This document shows, one piece after another, positions 15,833 to 24,549 of a stretch of 64,000 nt of DNA. This DNA is from Candidatus Saccharimonadota bacterium (lineage in GTDB: Bacteria > Patescibacteriota > Saccharimonadia > Saccharimonadales > Saccharimonadaceae). The stretch lies in the NCBI GenBank assembly GCA_905372785.1, contig CAJPQG010000001.1, forward strand, positions 62,001 to 126,000, written 5' to 3'. Below the pieces are notes generated by a model. The model ran no database searches. It was given only the letters and a program-made list of their open reading frames with translations, and was not told the DNA's origin. Position 1 is the stretch's first letter. Each line of letters begins with the position of its first letter. The position numbers were made by a program, and so were the translations under genes.

Positions 15833-16876
15833 CTAGGCTGCCGCAGTGGTACAGGCGCGCTGCAAGGCGGCATCTGTAGCTGCTACGAGCTCGCGCAGCC
15901 CTGTTTCGTATGATTCATAAATTCGAAAACCTGCCACATAGGCGTGGCCACCGCCACCGAAAGCTCCGGCAATATCGTGCGCAATCGGTAGGTTGGTTTT
16001 AACTTTCCCTGTTAGTTTTTGGTCTGGGTAGGTTTTAATGGCTACGCAAACTTCCACGCCATCCACTAGGCGCATCTCATCGATAACTAGTGCGCTTGGG
16101 TTGTACTGGTCGCTATACGCACGAATATCCTCCCAGGGCACGTGAACAACAGCCAGTTTGCCATCCAGGTAATACTCAATGCGCTGCAAGAGCTCGCCTT
16201 TGTAGGCTAAAATTTCTGGAGCTTTTTTCATAAATTCACGGCGCCGCTCTTCGATCGCTGCGTTGTTGGCGCCCAGTTCGACGAACCGAGTTGCTGCAGC
16301 AAATGCAGCTGCATCAGCACTTGGTGTACTGAGCCCCAGGCTATCGCTCATGAGTGCAATAAGTCCATTTTCGGCGGCTTCAGCTGACAGCTTCCAACCG
16401 GCGTACTCCGCTAATTGCAATACCACCATCGAGGTGGCAGCTGCTTCTTGGTGTAGCATGGTGGTTGAAAATGGCAAATCGCCTACTTCAAGGTGATGGT
16501 CTATTACAAGCACCGGCCGAGTTTGTAGCCAGTGAGCGACCCCCAACTGGTCAAGCGTTTTAGAAAGTAATACCTGCGCTGAAGTGTCAACAATAATGGC
16601 TAAATCGGCCTGCACGTTGAAATCTGCCTCCACGCGGTCCCAGCCACGGATGTAGCGCAAATATTTAGGGATTTCAACTGGGCAATGTAGTGACACATCT
16701 TTTCCAAGGTCACCTAATATATGCTCAAGCAGTAGTGCCGAACCAAGACTGTCCCCATCTGGGTTCTCAGCCTGAATAATGACAATCGATTGCGCAGCAT
16801 CTATCATTTCACGAGCGTGCTGTAGCTCGCTGACTAAGGGCGCTGGTGCTGTGGTTTGGTGGGTTTCTTTTGTCAT
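15833..16876 (-). CDS. DHH-family phosphoesterase (NrnA-like)
   Basis: Probable oligoribonuclease/cyclic-dinucleotide phosphodiesterase of the DHH/DHHA1 type, 347 aa. Metal-binding motifs in order: NPDGDSLGSA (about 39-48), IIVDTS (about 90-95), DHHLEVG (about 125-131). The C-terminal substrate-binding domain ends in AFGGGGHAYVAGFR. It is the distal gene of a recR/ybaB group with 10 nt between stop and start. Confidence 0.92.
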   Translation of the reverse strand: MTKETHQTTAPAPLVSELQHAREMIDAAQSIVIIQAENPDGDSLGSALLLEHILGDLGKDVSLHCPVEIPKYLRYIRGWDRVEADFNVQADLAIIVDTSAQVLLSKTLDQLGVAHWLQTRPVLVIDHHLEVGDLPFSTTMLHQEAAATSMVVLQLAEYAGWKLSAEAAENGLIALMSDSLGLSTPSADAAAFAAATRFVELGANNAAIEERRREFMKKAPEILAYKGELLQRIEYYLDGKLAVVHVPWEDIRAYSDQYNPSALVIDEMRLVDGVEVCVAIKTYPDQKLTGKVKTNLPIAHDIAGAFGGGGHAYVAGFRIYESYETGLRELVAATDAALQRACTTAAA

Positions 16877-16885
16877 GATATAAAC

Positions 16886-17503
16886 TTATGTAATAATACT
16901 ACGCCCTTGCAGTGCATGTGAGAGAGTTATCTGATCGGCATATTCAAGATCAACGCCGATTGGTAGTCCTCGTGCAAGGCGGCTAATGGTAATAGTGACG
17001 CCGTGGTCTTTCAGGTATCGCTGCAAAAATAAGGCGGTAGATTCGCCCTCGACCGAGGCGTTGGTTGCGATAATCAGCTCGCGCACCTGATCTTGTTTAA
17101 TGCGAGTAAGCAGCTCTGGAATATGCAGTTCTTCTGGGCCAATGCCATCAATCGGGCTAATTGCCCCACCAAGCACGTGGTAAGTTCCCTTGAACTGCCC
17201 GGTGCGCTCAAGTGCAATAACATCAAGCGGCTCTTCTACTACTGCTACAGTGGTTTTGTCACGAGCTTGATCGGTATATAGCGGCGAGATAGCTTCATTG
17301 CTATCGATCAGCGCAAATGTAACTGGGCAAGTTTTAACACCAGTTTGCAGATTGGCGACTGCCCGGGCTAGTTGCTGATTGCCCGATTCGGCTCGGCGCA
17401 GCAAAAAATACGCATACCGCTCTGCGGTGCGTGGGCCGACACCAGGTAGATGCCCTAGCTCATCGATAAGATCAGCCAGGGCTTTGGGTAGTTGCTGCGC
17501 CAT
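16886..17503 (-). CDS. recR: Recombination protein RecR
   Basis: RecR acts with RecF/RecO in loading RecA at gaps. It has an HhH segment (HLPGVGPRTAERYAYFLL, about 17-34), a Toprim domain (VEEPLDVIALERTG, THVLGGAISPIDG-like block) and a C-terminal RLARGLPIGVDLEYAD. The family's four-cysteine zinc finger is degenerate: only TCP remains at residue 59-61, and the second CxxC position reads SPLY. The protein is 205 aa, close to standard. It lies 18 nt behind ybaB, its usual partner. Confidence 0.93.
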   Translation of the reverse strand: MAQQLPKALADLIDELGHLPGVGPRTAERYAYFLLRRAESGNQQLARAVANLQTGVKTCPVTFALIDSNEAISPLYTDQARDKTTVAVVEEPLDVIALERTGQFKGTYHVLGGAISPIDGIGPEELHIPELLTRIKQDQVRELIIATNASVEGESTALFLQRYLKDHGVTITISRLARGLPIGVDLEYADQITLSHALQGRSIIT

Positions 17504-17521
17504 AATTGCTAGGCTAACTGA

Positions 17522-17812
17522 TTAAAATGGCAGCTTGCCGAGGCCTCCAAGCATTGGCTGAATTTTATTTTGGGCAACAGTTTGTGCCTGTGCAAGTCCA
17601 TCACGAATACATGATTTTACGAGGTTATTAAGCTCTTCAGCGTTCTCTGGCTTAAGGAATTCTGGGTCAATTTCCACACTTTTAATTTCCATAGCAGCAC
17701 TAAACCGCATTGTAACCTCTGGGTTTTCGTCGCTTGATACTACTTCAATAATCTCTTTTTTAAGCTGTTTTTGTGCATCGTATAGTTTTTTGGCCATTTT
17801 CATCTGGTCCAT
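17522..17812 (-). CDS. YbaB/EbfC nucleoid-associated protein
   Basis: Small DNA-binding protein, 96 aa, that normally accompanies dnaX-recR. It starts MDQMKMAKKLYDAQKQLKKE. The central strands hold VTMRFSAAMEIKSVEIDPEFL, and the C-terminal helix is followed by a short glycine-rich end. Coding density and position directly before recR support the call. Confidence 0.9.
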   Translation of the reverse strand: MDQMKMAKKLYDAQKQLKKEIIEVVSSDENPEVTMRFSAAMEIKSVEIDPEFLKPENAEELNNLVKSCIRDGLAQAQTVAQNKIQPMLGGLGKLPF

Positions 17813-17869
17813 AGGTACTCTCCCTCTGTTTGGTTATTGTCTTGCTCAATGCGTATTATTATAGCGCAG

Positions 17870-19363
17870 CTACTGCTGACGGTAAAGGTAGAAGCGGTCA
17901 GCTTCTTTTTGGCGATCGTTTACTAAAATACGCTTCAATTCCCCGCTTGGCGAATGGCCGGTAAAGGTAGCCTGACGCTCGATAATAACTGTGCCGTCTG
18001 TGCCTGCTTGAGTTTCGGCGTCGTCGATTGAGGTTGCAACGAGCAACTGCTTGCCGTAGTGAGTTTGCCCGCGGTCTGCTAGCACGCGGTAAAAGGCTGC
18101 GTGCTCATCGGTCACTAGAAGTACTGCTTTTGTGGTGGAATCTCGGCTTAGGTGCGAGTGTAAGATCGGAATATCTTGTGAATAGCCATGGGTGAGAACA
18201 GGGTCGTAGCGGTAGCCGTAATTGAAACGTTGTAATCCGATTAACACCGTTATTGCAGTAAGACATAAAATAAGCCCTAGTCCAAATACACGCGGGTATG
18301 GGTTGCGTGGAAATAGTGTATACCAGCGTTCAAATAGCCAGCTTAACCCTGCTGCTGAGAACATAATGAGCGGGATGAAAAACAGCGCAGTTCCCTCTTC
18401 CGAAAGTAGCAGCGGGATCATAGCAAGCGCAAACCAGGCCAAGAAAAGGTGTGACCGAATTGCGTAAGAGTGGCGCATAATTTGCACGAACCCAAGGAGC
18501 GCTAATGCCATCACACCGATACTAATAATTGGTATGATCAAGTGCCCACCTGTTGGCGACAACGATAGGCGGTAGGTTTCAATAAGATTGTTCCAAACCT
18601 CCACCGGAGAACGCAGCGGCAAGTGAATACCGAGTAGTTGTCCGAGTAGCCTCGGCTGCTTGATGATAGACACGCCAAGTGGCAGAGCTGCTACTGCGAT
18701 GAGCAGTACGGTACCGATAAGTGATACGCGCGAGGCGCGCTTAACGCGGAGACGCTGCGCTGGGTGTGAAAATAGCGATAGTGCTACAGCGCCATAAAAA
18801 TAAATCATTAGGGGTGTATATAAGCTTAGCCCGACGCAGGCGGCTAGCACTAGGCCAAGTGCTCCACGCGTGAGTTGGTGTTTAGCTCTCATGAGGCTTG
18901 TGGCTAGCGCTAGAATAAGTGCCGGCCAAAAGATACTCATAATATACGGGGTGCCATTTTGGGCTAGTACGGCGAACTGCCCAGTAGTGAGCGTGATAAC
19001 CGCAATAAGTAGCGCCGTAGCATCTTTAAACCACTGCCGCAGCAGCATGAAAATAAGTAGTGCGAGTGTTGCGCCAATGAGGATTGAGGGTAGCTTAATG
19101 GCAGCAAGGCGCACCCCAAAAAAGTGAAGGCTTGCTTGCTGCAGCAGATGATACGGAGCATTTACCAGATCCCCAAAAGAAAGCAGCTGGCTCAGCATGG
19201 TATGGCTTTTGACAACCGATATTTGCTCTCCCTCGGTGAGACCTCCCGGAATGAATAGCCAGGCGGCGTATAGTAGGGCCATAAAAGCGATTAGTGCAAA
19301 AAAACTGCCGATAATGAAACGGTATCGATATAAAAATAGTGATTGCAGGCTACGTTGTTGCAT
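17870..19363 (-). CDS. Multi-pass glycosyltransferase-like membrane protein (GT39/ArnT-like)
   Basis: 497 aa with about ten membrane helices and a short soluble C-terminal domain (about 410-497). The layout resembles dolichyl/undecaprenyl-phosphate sugar transferases of the PMT/ArnT superfamily. The first periplasmic loop holds an acidic residue (LTEGEQ) where these enzymes keep catalytic acids, but I cannot confirm the motif. The start is the ATG at 19363, with a TATACT box 13 nt upstream and no ribosome binding site. Confidence 0.7.
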   Translation of the reverse strand: MQQRSLQSLFLYRYRFIIGSFFALIAFMALLYAAWLFIPGGLTEGEQISVVKSHTMLSQLLSFGDLVNAPYHLLQQASLHFFGVRLAAIKLPSILIGATLALLIFMLLRQWFKDATALLIAVITLTTGQFAVLAQNGTPYIMSIFWPALILALATSLMRAKHQLTRGALGLVLAACVGLSLYTPLMIYFYGAVALSLFSHPAQRLRVKRASRVSLIGTVLLIAVAALPLGVSIIKQPRLLGQLLGIHLPLRSPVEVWNNLIETYRLSLSPTGGHLIIPIISIGVMALALLGFVQIMRHSYAIRSHLFLAWFALAMIPLLLSEEGTALFFIPLIMFSAAGLSWLFERWYTLFPRNPYPRVFGLGLILCLTAITVLIGLQRFNYGYRYDPVLTHGYSQDIPILHSHLSRDSTTKAVLLVTDEHAAFYRVLADRGQTHYGKQLLVATSIDDAETQAGTDGTVIIERQATFTGHSPSGELKRILVNDRQKEADRFYLYRQQ

Positions 19364-19422
19364 AGATATACCTATTAGTATACCATGCTGCCTGTAAAAT
19401 ACCTATGCTTTGGCTGCGTATA

Positions 19423-20781
19423 TTAGTCGTGGGTTTTATCAAGTGACATGAAGCGAAGCCGTTCTGGGTGGAAGTAGAGGTTTACTGTGCCGACTGGTCC
19501 GTTACGATGTTTGGCGATGATTAGCTCGGTAATATTCGCCACATCTGGATTATCTGGTTCATAATACGCCGGACGGTAAATGAAACTCACGATATCGGCA
19601 TCCTGCTCGATAGATCCAGACTCACGCAGGTCTGAAAGCATTGGCTTTGGCGGTGTGCGCGACTCAACGGCACGTGATAGCTGACTCAGTGCAATAACCG
19701 GTACGTTTAGTTCGCGAGCAATAAGTTTTAGTCCACGCGAGATTTCACTAATTTCTTGCACGCGGTTGCCGTTATGATTGCCATGGCTTTGCATAAGTTG
19801 CAAGTAGTCGACGACGATTAGCCCAATCTCTCGCTCGTGGGCAAGGCGGCGGGCTTTTGTGCGTAGCTCTAGCACGGTAAGGCCTGGTTTGTCGTCAATG
19901 TAAATTGGTGCTTCGGCCATTTCTCCCATAGCCTCAGAGAGCCGCGCAAAATCCTCATCACTGAGGTTTCCAGTGCGAATATTCCAACTATCTACCCCGC
20001 TTGCATCGGCCAACATACGGTCCACCAGCTGCTCTTTGCTCATCTCAAGGCTAAAGAATAACACCGGTAATCGTTCTATAGTCGCAACATTGTAGGCTAA
20101 ATTGGTTACCAATGTGGTTTTACCCATTGCCGGGCGAGCTGCCAGCACGATTAGGTCGCTACGCTGCAGTCCGGCGGTAATATTATCAAGGTCTCGGAAC
20201 CCGGTATGCAAGCCGCGCAAGCTACCCTTGTTGCGGTGTAATTCTTCCATACGATCAAAGCTATCGTTCAAAATCGACTCAATACTAATAAGGTCTTGTT
20301 TCAGTGTTTGGTCGCTTACAGCAAATAATTCGGCTTCTGCTTTACCAAGCAGCTCTTCGGTGTTGCTGGTTTCATCATAGCTAAGCTGAGAGATGTCGCT
20401 GCTGGCTTTAATGAGTCGTCGGCGCACCGCTTTTTCAGCGATCATAGTAGCGTAGGCCTCGGCGTGAGCGGCTGTTGGTACATAGTTTGTTAGCTCACTT
20501 AAATAGCTAGAGCCGCCAATCATGGTTAGCTCTTCTTTGCGGCGTAGCTCATCAGTCAGAGTAAGCAGATCCACTGGGCTATGTTTTTCAAAAAGCCGCA
20601 GCATTGCAGCATAGATGCTGCCATGACGCTTCTCGTAAAAATCGTGCGCCTTAACCAGCTCGGAAGCATCGGCTAGCACTTCTTCGTCAATCAAAATAGC
20701 ACCGAGCAAGCTCTTCTCGGCTTCAATATTTTGTGGTGGTAATTTGCCGGCAGGTGTTTGTTGCGCTTCGCGTGCTGTCAC
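19423..20781 (-). CDS. dnaB: Replicative DNA helicase
   Basis: Hexameric fork helicase, 452 aa. The N-terminal domain 10-120 begins LPPQNIEAEKSLLGAIL. The RecA-like domain has Walker A ARPAMGKTT, LFFSLEM, Walker B LIVVDYLQLM, RxxP-type loop RTPPKPMLSDLRESGSIEQDAD, and KHRNGPVG near the end. The GTG start at 20781 lies next to the dnaX stop, so helicase and clamp-loader genes form one unit. Confidence 0.96.
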   Translation of the reverse strand: MTAREAQQTPAGKLPPQNIEAEKSLLGAILIDEEVLADASELVKAHDFYEKRHGSIYAAMLRLFEKHSPVDLLTLTDELRRKEELTMIGGSSYLSELTNYVPTAAHAEAYATMIAEKAVRRRLIKASSDISQLSYDETSNTEELLGKAEAELFAVSDQTLKQDLISIESILNDSFDRMEELHRNKGSLRGLHTGFRDLDNITAGLQRSDLIVLAARPAMGKTTLVTNLAYNVATIERLPVLFFSLEMSKEQLVDRMLADASGVDSWNIRTGNLSDEDFARLSEAMGEMAEAPIYIDDKPGLTVLELRTKARRLAHEREIGLIVVDYLQLMQSHGNHNGNRVQEISEISRGLKLIARELNVPVIALSQLSRAVESRTPPKPMLSDLRESGSIEQDADIVSFIYRPAYYEPDNPDVANITELIIAKHRNGPVGTVNLYFHPERLRFMSLDKTHD

Positions 20782-20783
20782 AG

Positions 20784-22307
20784 TTATGCTCCAATTTCTT
20801 CTTCTAAGGTAATTTCAGTGCCACCCCCCATAAGGGTTGCAATTGCGGCTAGTTTAGGGTCGCTTGGTGGTTTTGCCTCAGCACTAATGGTCACGTTAAC
20901 CTGCTCAGCACCAAGCTGCTGCAGCGCTTTGTGAATCGTTTGTAGATATTTGCTGTCGGCTAGTTTATTGGCAAAAAACTTAGTGCTAGCATAAATGGTC
21001 AGTTGTGGTTTATCGTAGTGCATATGGCTACGGCTTAATATACCAGCCAGTGCCGGCATGAGTTGGCGGGTTTCGGCAAGTACCGCGGCCCAATCGAGTT
21101 CATCTGGCGCAGTAGCTGCGATATCCTCAGTGGCCGCAGGTTTCGCTTCTTGGGGTTTTGTAACTTCGGCTGGGTGTTGTGGCTGGCCCATGGCTTCCCG
21201 CGTGGCTGGTGGTTGCGCTTCAGGCTGGGCGGCATCATGTTGCGTGGTCGTAGTAGCTGAAGTCTGCGCGGTAGGTTGGCTACTCTTTTGAGGCGGGTCT
21301 TGGCGCGGGGCGCTCTCTGGCTCTGGGGGTTGAGGTGGTTGAGGCGCACGCGAAGCCTGCGTGTAGCCTTGGCCGAATATAGCAGCTAGCTCCAAAAAGA
21401 CAGTTGTCGCGCCAGTGCGCACGCGTAGTAGCTTTGTTAGTAGCGGCAATAAATCAAGCTGGTGTGACAGCTCTTGCTGAATCGTCCATAGCAGCTGTGA
21501 TAGTAACGTCTGTGGGCTAATACCCTGTTCACGCAAAGTAAATAGTAGTTCAATTGCCCGCCGCGGATCTTGGGGATACGATGCCAGCAGTGCCATAACC
21601 GTCTCGCGTGGCGCTAGCCCTAGCAGTGACTCGATATCCGTGTGCGTGATAGGAGCACCAGGCTCGCTAAACCCTGCCACTTGGTCGAGCATCGTGATTG
21701 CATCACGAAACCCACCTTCAGCTCGTTCTGCAAGCAGCAGTAAAGCCTCGTCATCAATGTTGATCTGCTCCGCTTCGGCAATTGTGCGTAGATGTTTGGC
21801 GATCACCGGTGGTTGGATAAGGTGAAAGTGAAATTGCTGGGTGCGGCTAATGATAGTCGGAGGAATTTTCTCAGGGTCGGTTGTTGCAAAAATAAACACG
21901 ACATGTGTCGGCGGTTCTTCGAGCGTCTTCAAGAGCGCGTTAAAGGCCGATTTACTGAGCATGTGAACCTCATCGATAATGTATACTTTTTTGTCGGCAA
22001 CTACCGGCGCTATCGGCACTTTATCGAGCAGCTCGCGAATGTCTTCTACCCCGCTACGGCTGGCGGCATCAATCTCAATAATATCAAGATGAGTGTCTTC
22101 GTTAGTATATGGTAGCTTGGTGATTTGGTGCGCCAAAATACGCGCTACTGAAGTTTTACCAACGCCGCGTGGGCCGGTTAGTAGATAGGCATGCGCAATA
22201 TGGCCAGCAGCCAAGCTTTTAGCTAGCAATTTAGTAATATGATCCTGCCCCACGACGTCGTTAAGCGTCGTGCTGCGATACATTCGATATAGGGCCCGTT
22301 CACTCAT
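20784..22307 (-). CDS. dnaX: DNA polymerase III subunit gamma/tau, zinc module absent
   Basis: Clamp-loader ATPase, 507 aa. Walker A GPRGVGKTS (about 45-53), Walker B IIDEVHMLS, sensor ATTDPEKIPPTIISR. The zinc-binding cysteine block that normally follows the Walker A helix is missing: ILAHQITKLPYTNED runs straight into DIIEIDAASR. Residues about 300-400 are a Pro/Gln/Ala/Glu-rich linker, and the C-terminal 100 residues are a tau-like domain. A TATACT box (22316-22321) ends 8 nt before the ATG, so a leaderless start is likely. Confidence 0.95.
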   Translation of the reverse strand: MSERALYRMYRSTTLNDVVGQDHITKLLAKSLAAGHIAHAYLLTGPRGVGKTSVARILAHQITKLPYTNEDTHLDIIEIDAASRSGVEDIRELLDKVPIAPVVADKKVYIIDEVHMLSKSAFNALLKTLEEPPTHVVFIFATTDPEKIPPTIISRTQQFHFHLIQPPVIAKHLRTIAEAEQINIDDEALLLLAERAEGGFRDAITMLDQVAGFSEPGAPITHTDIESLLGLAPRETVMALLASYPQDPRRAIELLFTLREQGISPQTLLSQLLWTIQQELSHQLDLLPLLTKLLRVRTGATTVFLELAAIFGQGYTQASRAPQPPQPPEPESAPRQDPPQKSSQPTAQTSATTTTQHDAAQPEAQPPATREAMGQPQHPAEVTKPQEAKPAATEDIAATAPDELDWAAVLAETRQLMPALAGILSRSHMHYDKPQLTIYASTKFFANKLADSKYLQTIHKALQQLGAEQVNVTISAEAKPPSDPKLAAIATLMGGGTEITLEEEIGA

Positions 22308-22356
22308 GTGGCTTTAGTATAGCATATTGTAGCAGGAGACTCACATTATAGAAAAA

Positions 22357-22374
22357 GCACGCCCCATGGCGTGC
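22357..22374 (-). terminator. Terminator of hypothetical gene 22404-22931
   Basis: GCACGCC/GGCGTGC stem with a 4-nt loop, followed on the minus strand by TTTTTC. Confidence 0.85.
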
Positions 22375-22403
22375 CTATCAGTAGGCTTTGAGCAGCCTTA
22401 TCA

Positions 22404-22931
22404 CTACATTAAGGTATCTACTGCAGCCCATGTTGCGTCTGGGTTGTCAGCTGGGATGATGATGCTAACTTGATCGCCAGGAGTGAGGCCAAAGTAAGTG
22501 ACGCTAGCCAGTAGCACACGGTATTCCTTACCGTTGGCTTCAATATATGTCGTGCCGTCGTGGCGCACAACAGTACCGATCACTTGCTTGCGTGGCACTG
22601 GGCCAATTTGCTTATAGATAAGCTTACCGGTTTCTTCATCAACGGTAAGCTTAAGAATATCGCCTTCAACAAGCTTTGATTTTGAGGCATAGTTTGGTGA
22701 CATACCGTGTAGTTTGCCATCTGGGCCAACCATCTCTTTGCCGTTAAAAACTCCCTCAATAACGACGCCGCTTACTTCACTTGCAGGCATAACAGTTGTT
22801 GGCACACCGATCAGCTTTCCATCATCGCCCGTTAGGCTGAGGAGTAATTCGTTGGCGGCTGCTACCGAAGTCTCCACGTCCGATAGTATTTTTTGGAGCC
22901 GTCGTAGCTGTTTTTCTGGTAATTCAGACAT
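22404..22931 (-). CDS. Hypothetical protein, possibly OB/SH3-like barrels
   Basis: 175 aa, not recognised. An N-terminal helix (1-30) is followed by strand-rich sequence with repeated glycine turns (EMVGPDGKLHGM, EGDILKLTVDEETGKL, GTVVRHDGTTYIEANGKEY), ending LTPGDQVSIIIP. The pattern suggests small beta-barrels, but that is inference. It has an excellent sigma-70-type promoter and its own terminator, so it is probably well expressed. Confidence 0.75.
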   Translation of the reverse strand: MSELPEKQLRRLQKILSDVETSVAAANELLLSLTGDDGKLIGVPTTVMPASEVSGVVIEGVFNGKEMVGPDGKLHGMSPNYASKSKLVEGDILKLTVDEETGKLIYKQIGPVPRKQVIGTVVRHDGTTYIEANGKEYRVLLASVTYFGLTPGDQVSIIIPADNPDATWAAVDTLM

Positions 22932-22984
22932 ATAATTCTCTCGCAGTTTCCTCTTGTCTGTGTTTATACATAGTATCTTCTGGC

Positions 22985-23013
22985 ATTGTACCCTCGAGCA
23001 GTGGTATTGTCAA
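22985..23013 (-). promoter_or_regulatory. Near-consensus promoter for gene 22404-22931
   Basis: TTGACA (23008-23013), 17 bp, TACAAT (22985-22990), about 50 nt before the ATG. Confidence 0.8.
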
Positions 23014-23297
23014 TAATATAATAAAATCGTTGTGTAAAGTACCATACCACTATATGACTTTTCCCCAGGTTTTACAGGGGTAGAATAAAAAGTGTTGCTT
23101 TTTTAACAGGATATATTGGTAAGGTCGTCAAATTGTTACTCTGCTTTGCTAACCAAAAACCCCTTGCCTGATGCAAAGGTTATCTACATATGGGAGTTTT
23201 CGCAAACTGCCAAGATACCGAGCAGGGTAAGGGGTTATATGGATCCATTAACACATGCAGGAGACTATATGTTGGATAGTGCTATACGCACCAAACC
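23014..23297. other. Intergenic after rplL
   Basis: Apart from the long-loop terminator at 23154-23236 and a CCCC/GGGG hairpin near 23061-23080, I see no gene here. Confidence 0.5.
23154..23236 (-). terminator. Long-loop terminator of rplJ-rplL
   Basis: AACCCCTT and AAGGGGTT close a region of about 66 nt that holds at least one inner hairpin (AGTTTGC/GCAAACT type). On the minus strand it runs into TTTTTGG. Confidence 0.65.
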
Positions 23298-23663
23298 TTA
23301 TACGAGTTCAACTGAAGCGCCAGCTTCTTCAAGCTTCTTCTTTGCTTCTTCTGCTTCGTCTTTAGAAACGTTCTCTACAACTGCTGATGGCGCGTTGTCA
23401 ACGATTGCCTTTGCTTCACCAAGTCCAAGGCCAGTAATTTCCTTAACAGCCTTGATTACTGGAACCTTCTGTCCGCCAGCGTCGGTTAGGTTTACCGTAA
23501 ACTCGGTCTTTTCGTCTGCTGCGTCTGCAGCAGGACCAGCAGCGGCTACTGCTACTGCAGCTGGCTCGATGCCGTATTCATCTTTCAAGTGGTTCTTTAG
23601 TTCGTTTGCTTCAAGAATAGTCAAAGCAACGAGCTCTTCAGCCAATTTTTTAATGTCAGCCAT
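23298..23663 (-). CDS. rplL: 50S ribosomal protein L7/L12
   Basis: Stalk protein that recruits translation factors; 121 aa. N-terminal dimerisation helices, an Ala-rich hinge (about 33-50), and a C-terminal domain with VIKAVKEITGLGLGEAKAIV. Last gene of the rplJ-rplL operon. Confidence 0.97.
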   Translation of the reverse strand: MADIKKLAEELVALTILEANELKNHLKDEYGIEPAAVAVAAAGPAADAADEKTEFTVNLTDAGGQKVPVIKAVKEITGLGLGEAKAIVDNAPSAVVENVSKDEAEEAKKKLEEAGASVELV

Positions 23664-23745
23664 ATTGCTCCTTTATGTAGTGCCCCTGGGGGCGGTTTGT
23701 ATCAAATTAATGTATAAATGTGCACACCATAGGCATGCAAGGTTG

Positions 23746-24258
23746 TTAGTTGGTTGCTTCTTTGCGGAAGTCCAGCTCTTCGTTGGTAAGACCACCAGTA
23801 ATGGCGTTGACCGGAGAAAGCAGTGTATCCACGATCTGGCCAATAAGCTGATCTTTGCCTGGTAGTTCAGATAGTGTTGTGACAGTCTCGGTGTCGAGTG
23901 CCTCTCCACTTTCGTTGAACGCACCAACAAGTTTCATTGTTGGGTGAGTTTTGGCAAATTTACCAAGCACCTGTGCAGCTGCGATTTCGTCTTCATCAGA
24001 AAACGCATATACCAACTGGCCCTGCAATGCTGAAGTGTCGGTGCTTTTTAGTGCATCAACATCTTGCATCGCAACACGTACCAGGCGGTTTTTAACGATC
24101 CTGATCGTAACGCCAGCTTCACGAGCATCTCGGCGCAGCTCCTGCATATCAGCAACAGACAGACCTTTGTATTCAGCAAAGGCAGTCATTTTTGCATCAG
24201 TCAGGCTGGTGCGAAGACTAGCAACCAAAGATTGTTTTTTATCGCGTGAAATTGCCAT
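23746..24258 (-). CDS. rplJ: 50S ribosomal protein L10
   Basis: Anchors L7/L12 to the ribosome; 170 aa. It starts MAISRDKKQSLVASL and carries the AEYKGLSVADMQELRRDAREAG block. A leader of about 190 nt precedes it, the usual site of L10 autoregulation. Confidence 0.96.
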   Translation of the reverse strand: MAISRDKKQSLVASLRTSLTDAKMTAFAEYKGLSVADMQELRRDAREAGVTIRIVKNRLVRVAMQDVDALKSTDTSALQGQLVYAFSDEDEIAAAQVLGKFAKTHPTMKLVGAFNESGEALDTETVTTLSELPGKDQLIGQIVDTLLSPVNAITGGLTNEELDFRKEATN

Positions 24259-24452
24259 AAAATAACGCTCCTTGTGAGTTTTATAGTTTCTAAAAATAGT
24301 CTCTCTGCTTGTTAATGTTCAATTGAACCGGCGACGTCCGTGTGTAGTTTGGGCGTCAGGCAATATGTCAAAAGAGGTGAATAAAGAAATGAATCCTCGG
24401 TAGCAAATTAAGTATGTCTATAACATACAGCTACTGTCTTTGGCATAATGCT
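24259..24452 (-). promoter_or_regulatory. L10 operon leader
   Basis: Untranslated leader between the promoter (-10 at 24459-24464) and the rplJ AGGAGC site. It contains pairable segments such as GACGCC/GGACGTC. L10-L12 leader control is known in bacteria; the binding site here is inferred only from position. Confidence 0.45.
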
Positions 24453-24458
24453 AGGCAC

Positions 24459-24488
24459 ATTATAACATAACCCCGTGACTAGGCGCAA
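24459..24488 (-). promoter_or_regulatory. rplJ-rplL promoter
   Basis: TTGCGC (24483-24488), 18 bp, TATAAT (24459-24464). Confidence 0.65.
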
Positions 24489-24491
24489 TAA

Positions 24492-24516
24492 AAATACCCC
24501 AAGAGATGGGGTATTT
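24492..24516 (-). terminator. rplA terminator
   Basis: AAATACCCC/GGGGTATTT stem followed on the minus strand by TTATT. It ends just before the rplJ promoter. Confidence 0.85.
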
Positions 24517-24549
24517 TTGTGGGTAGTGCGCTAAAATGAGCAAATTAGC

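Noticed and set aside
23116..23865. 249-codon plus-strand frame opposite rplL
   Set aside because: It is the antisense of rplL and the rplJ end; it is Ala/Ser-rich as expected from a shadow and has no ribosome binding site.
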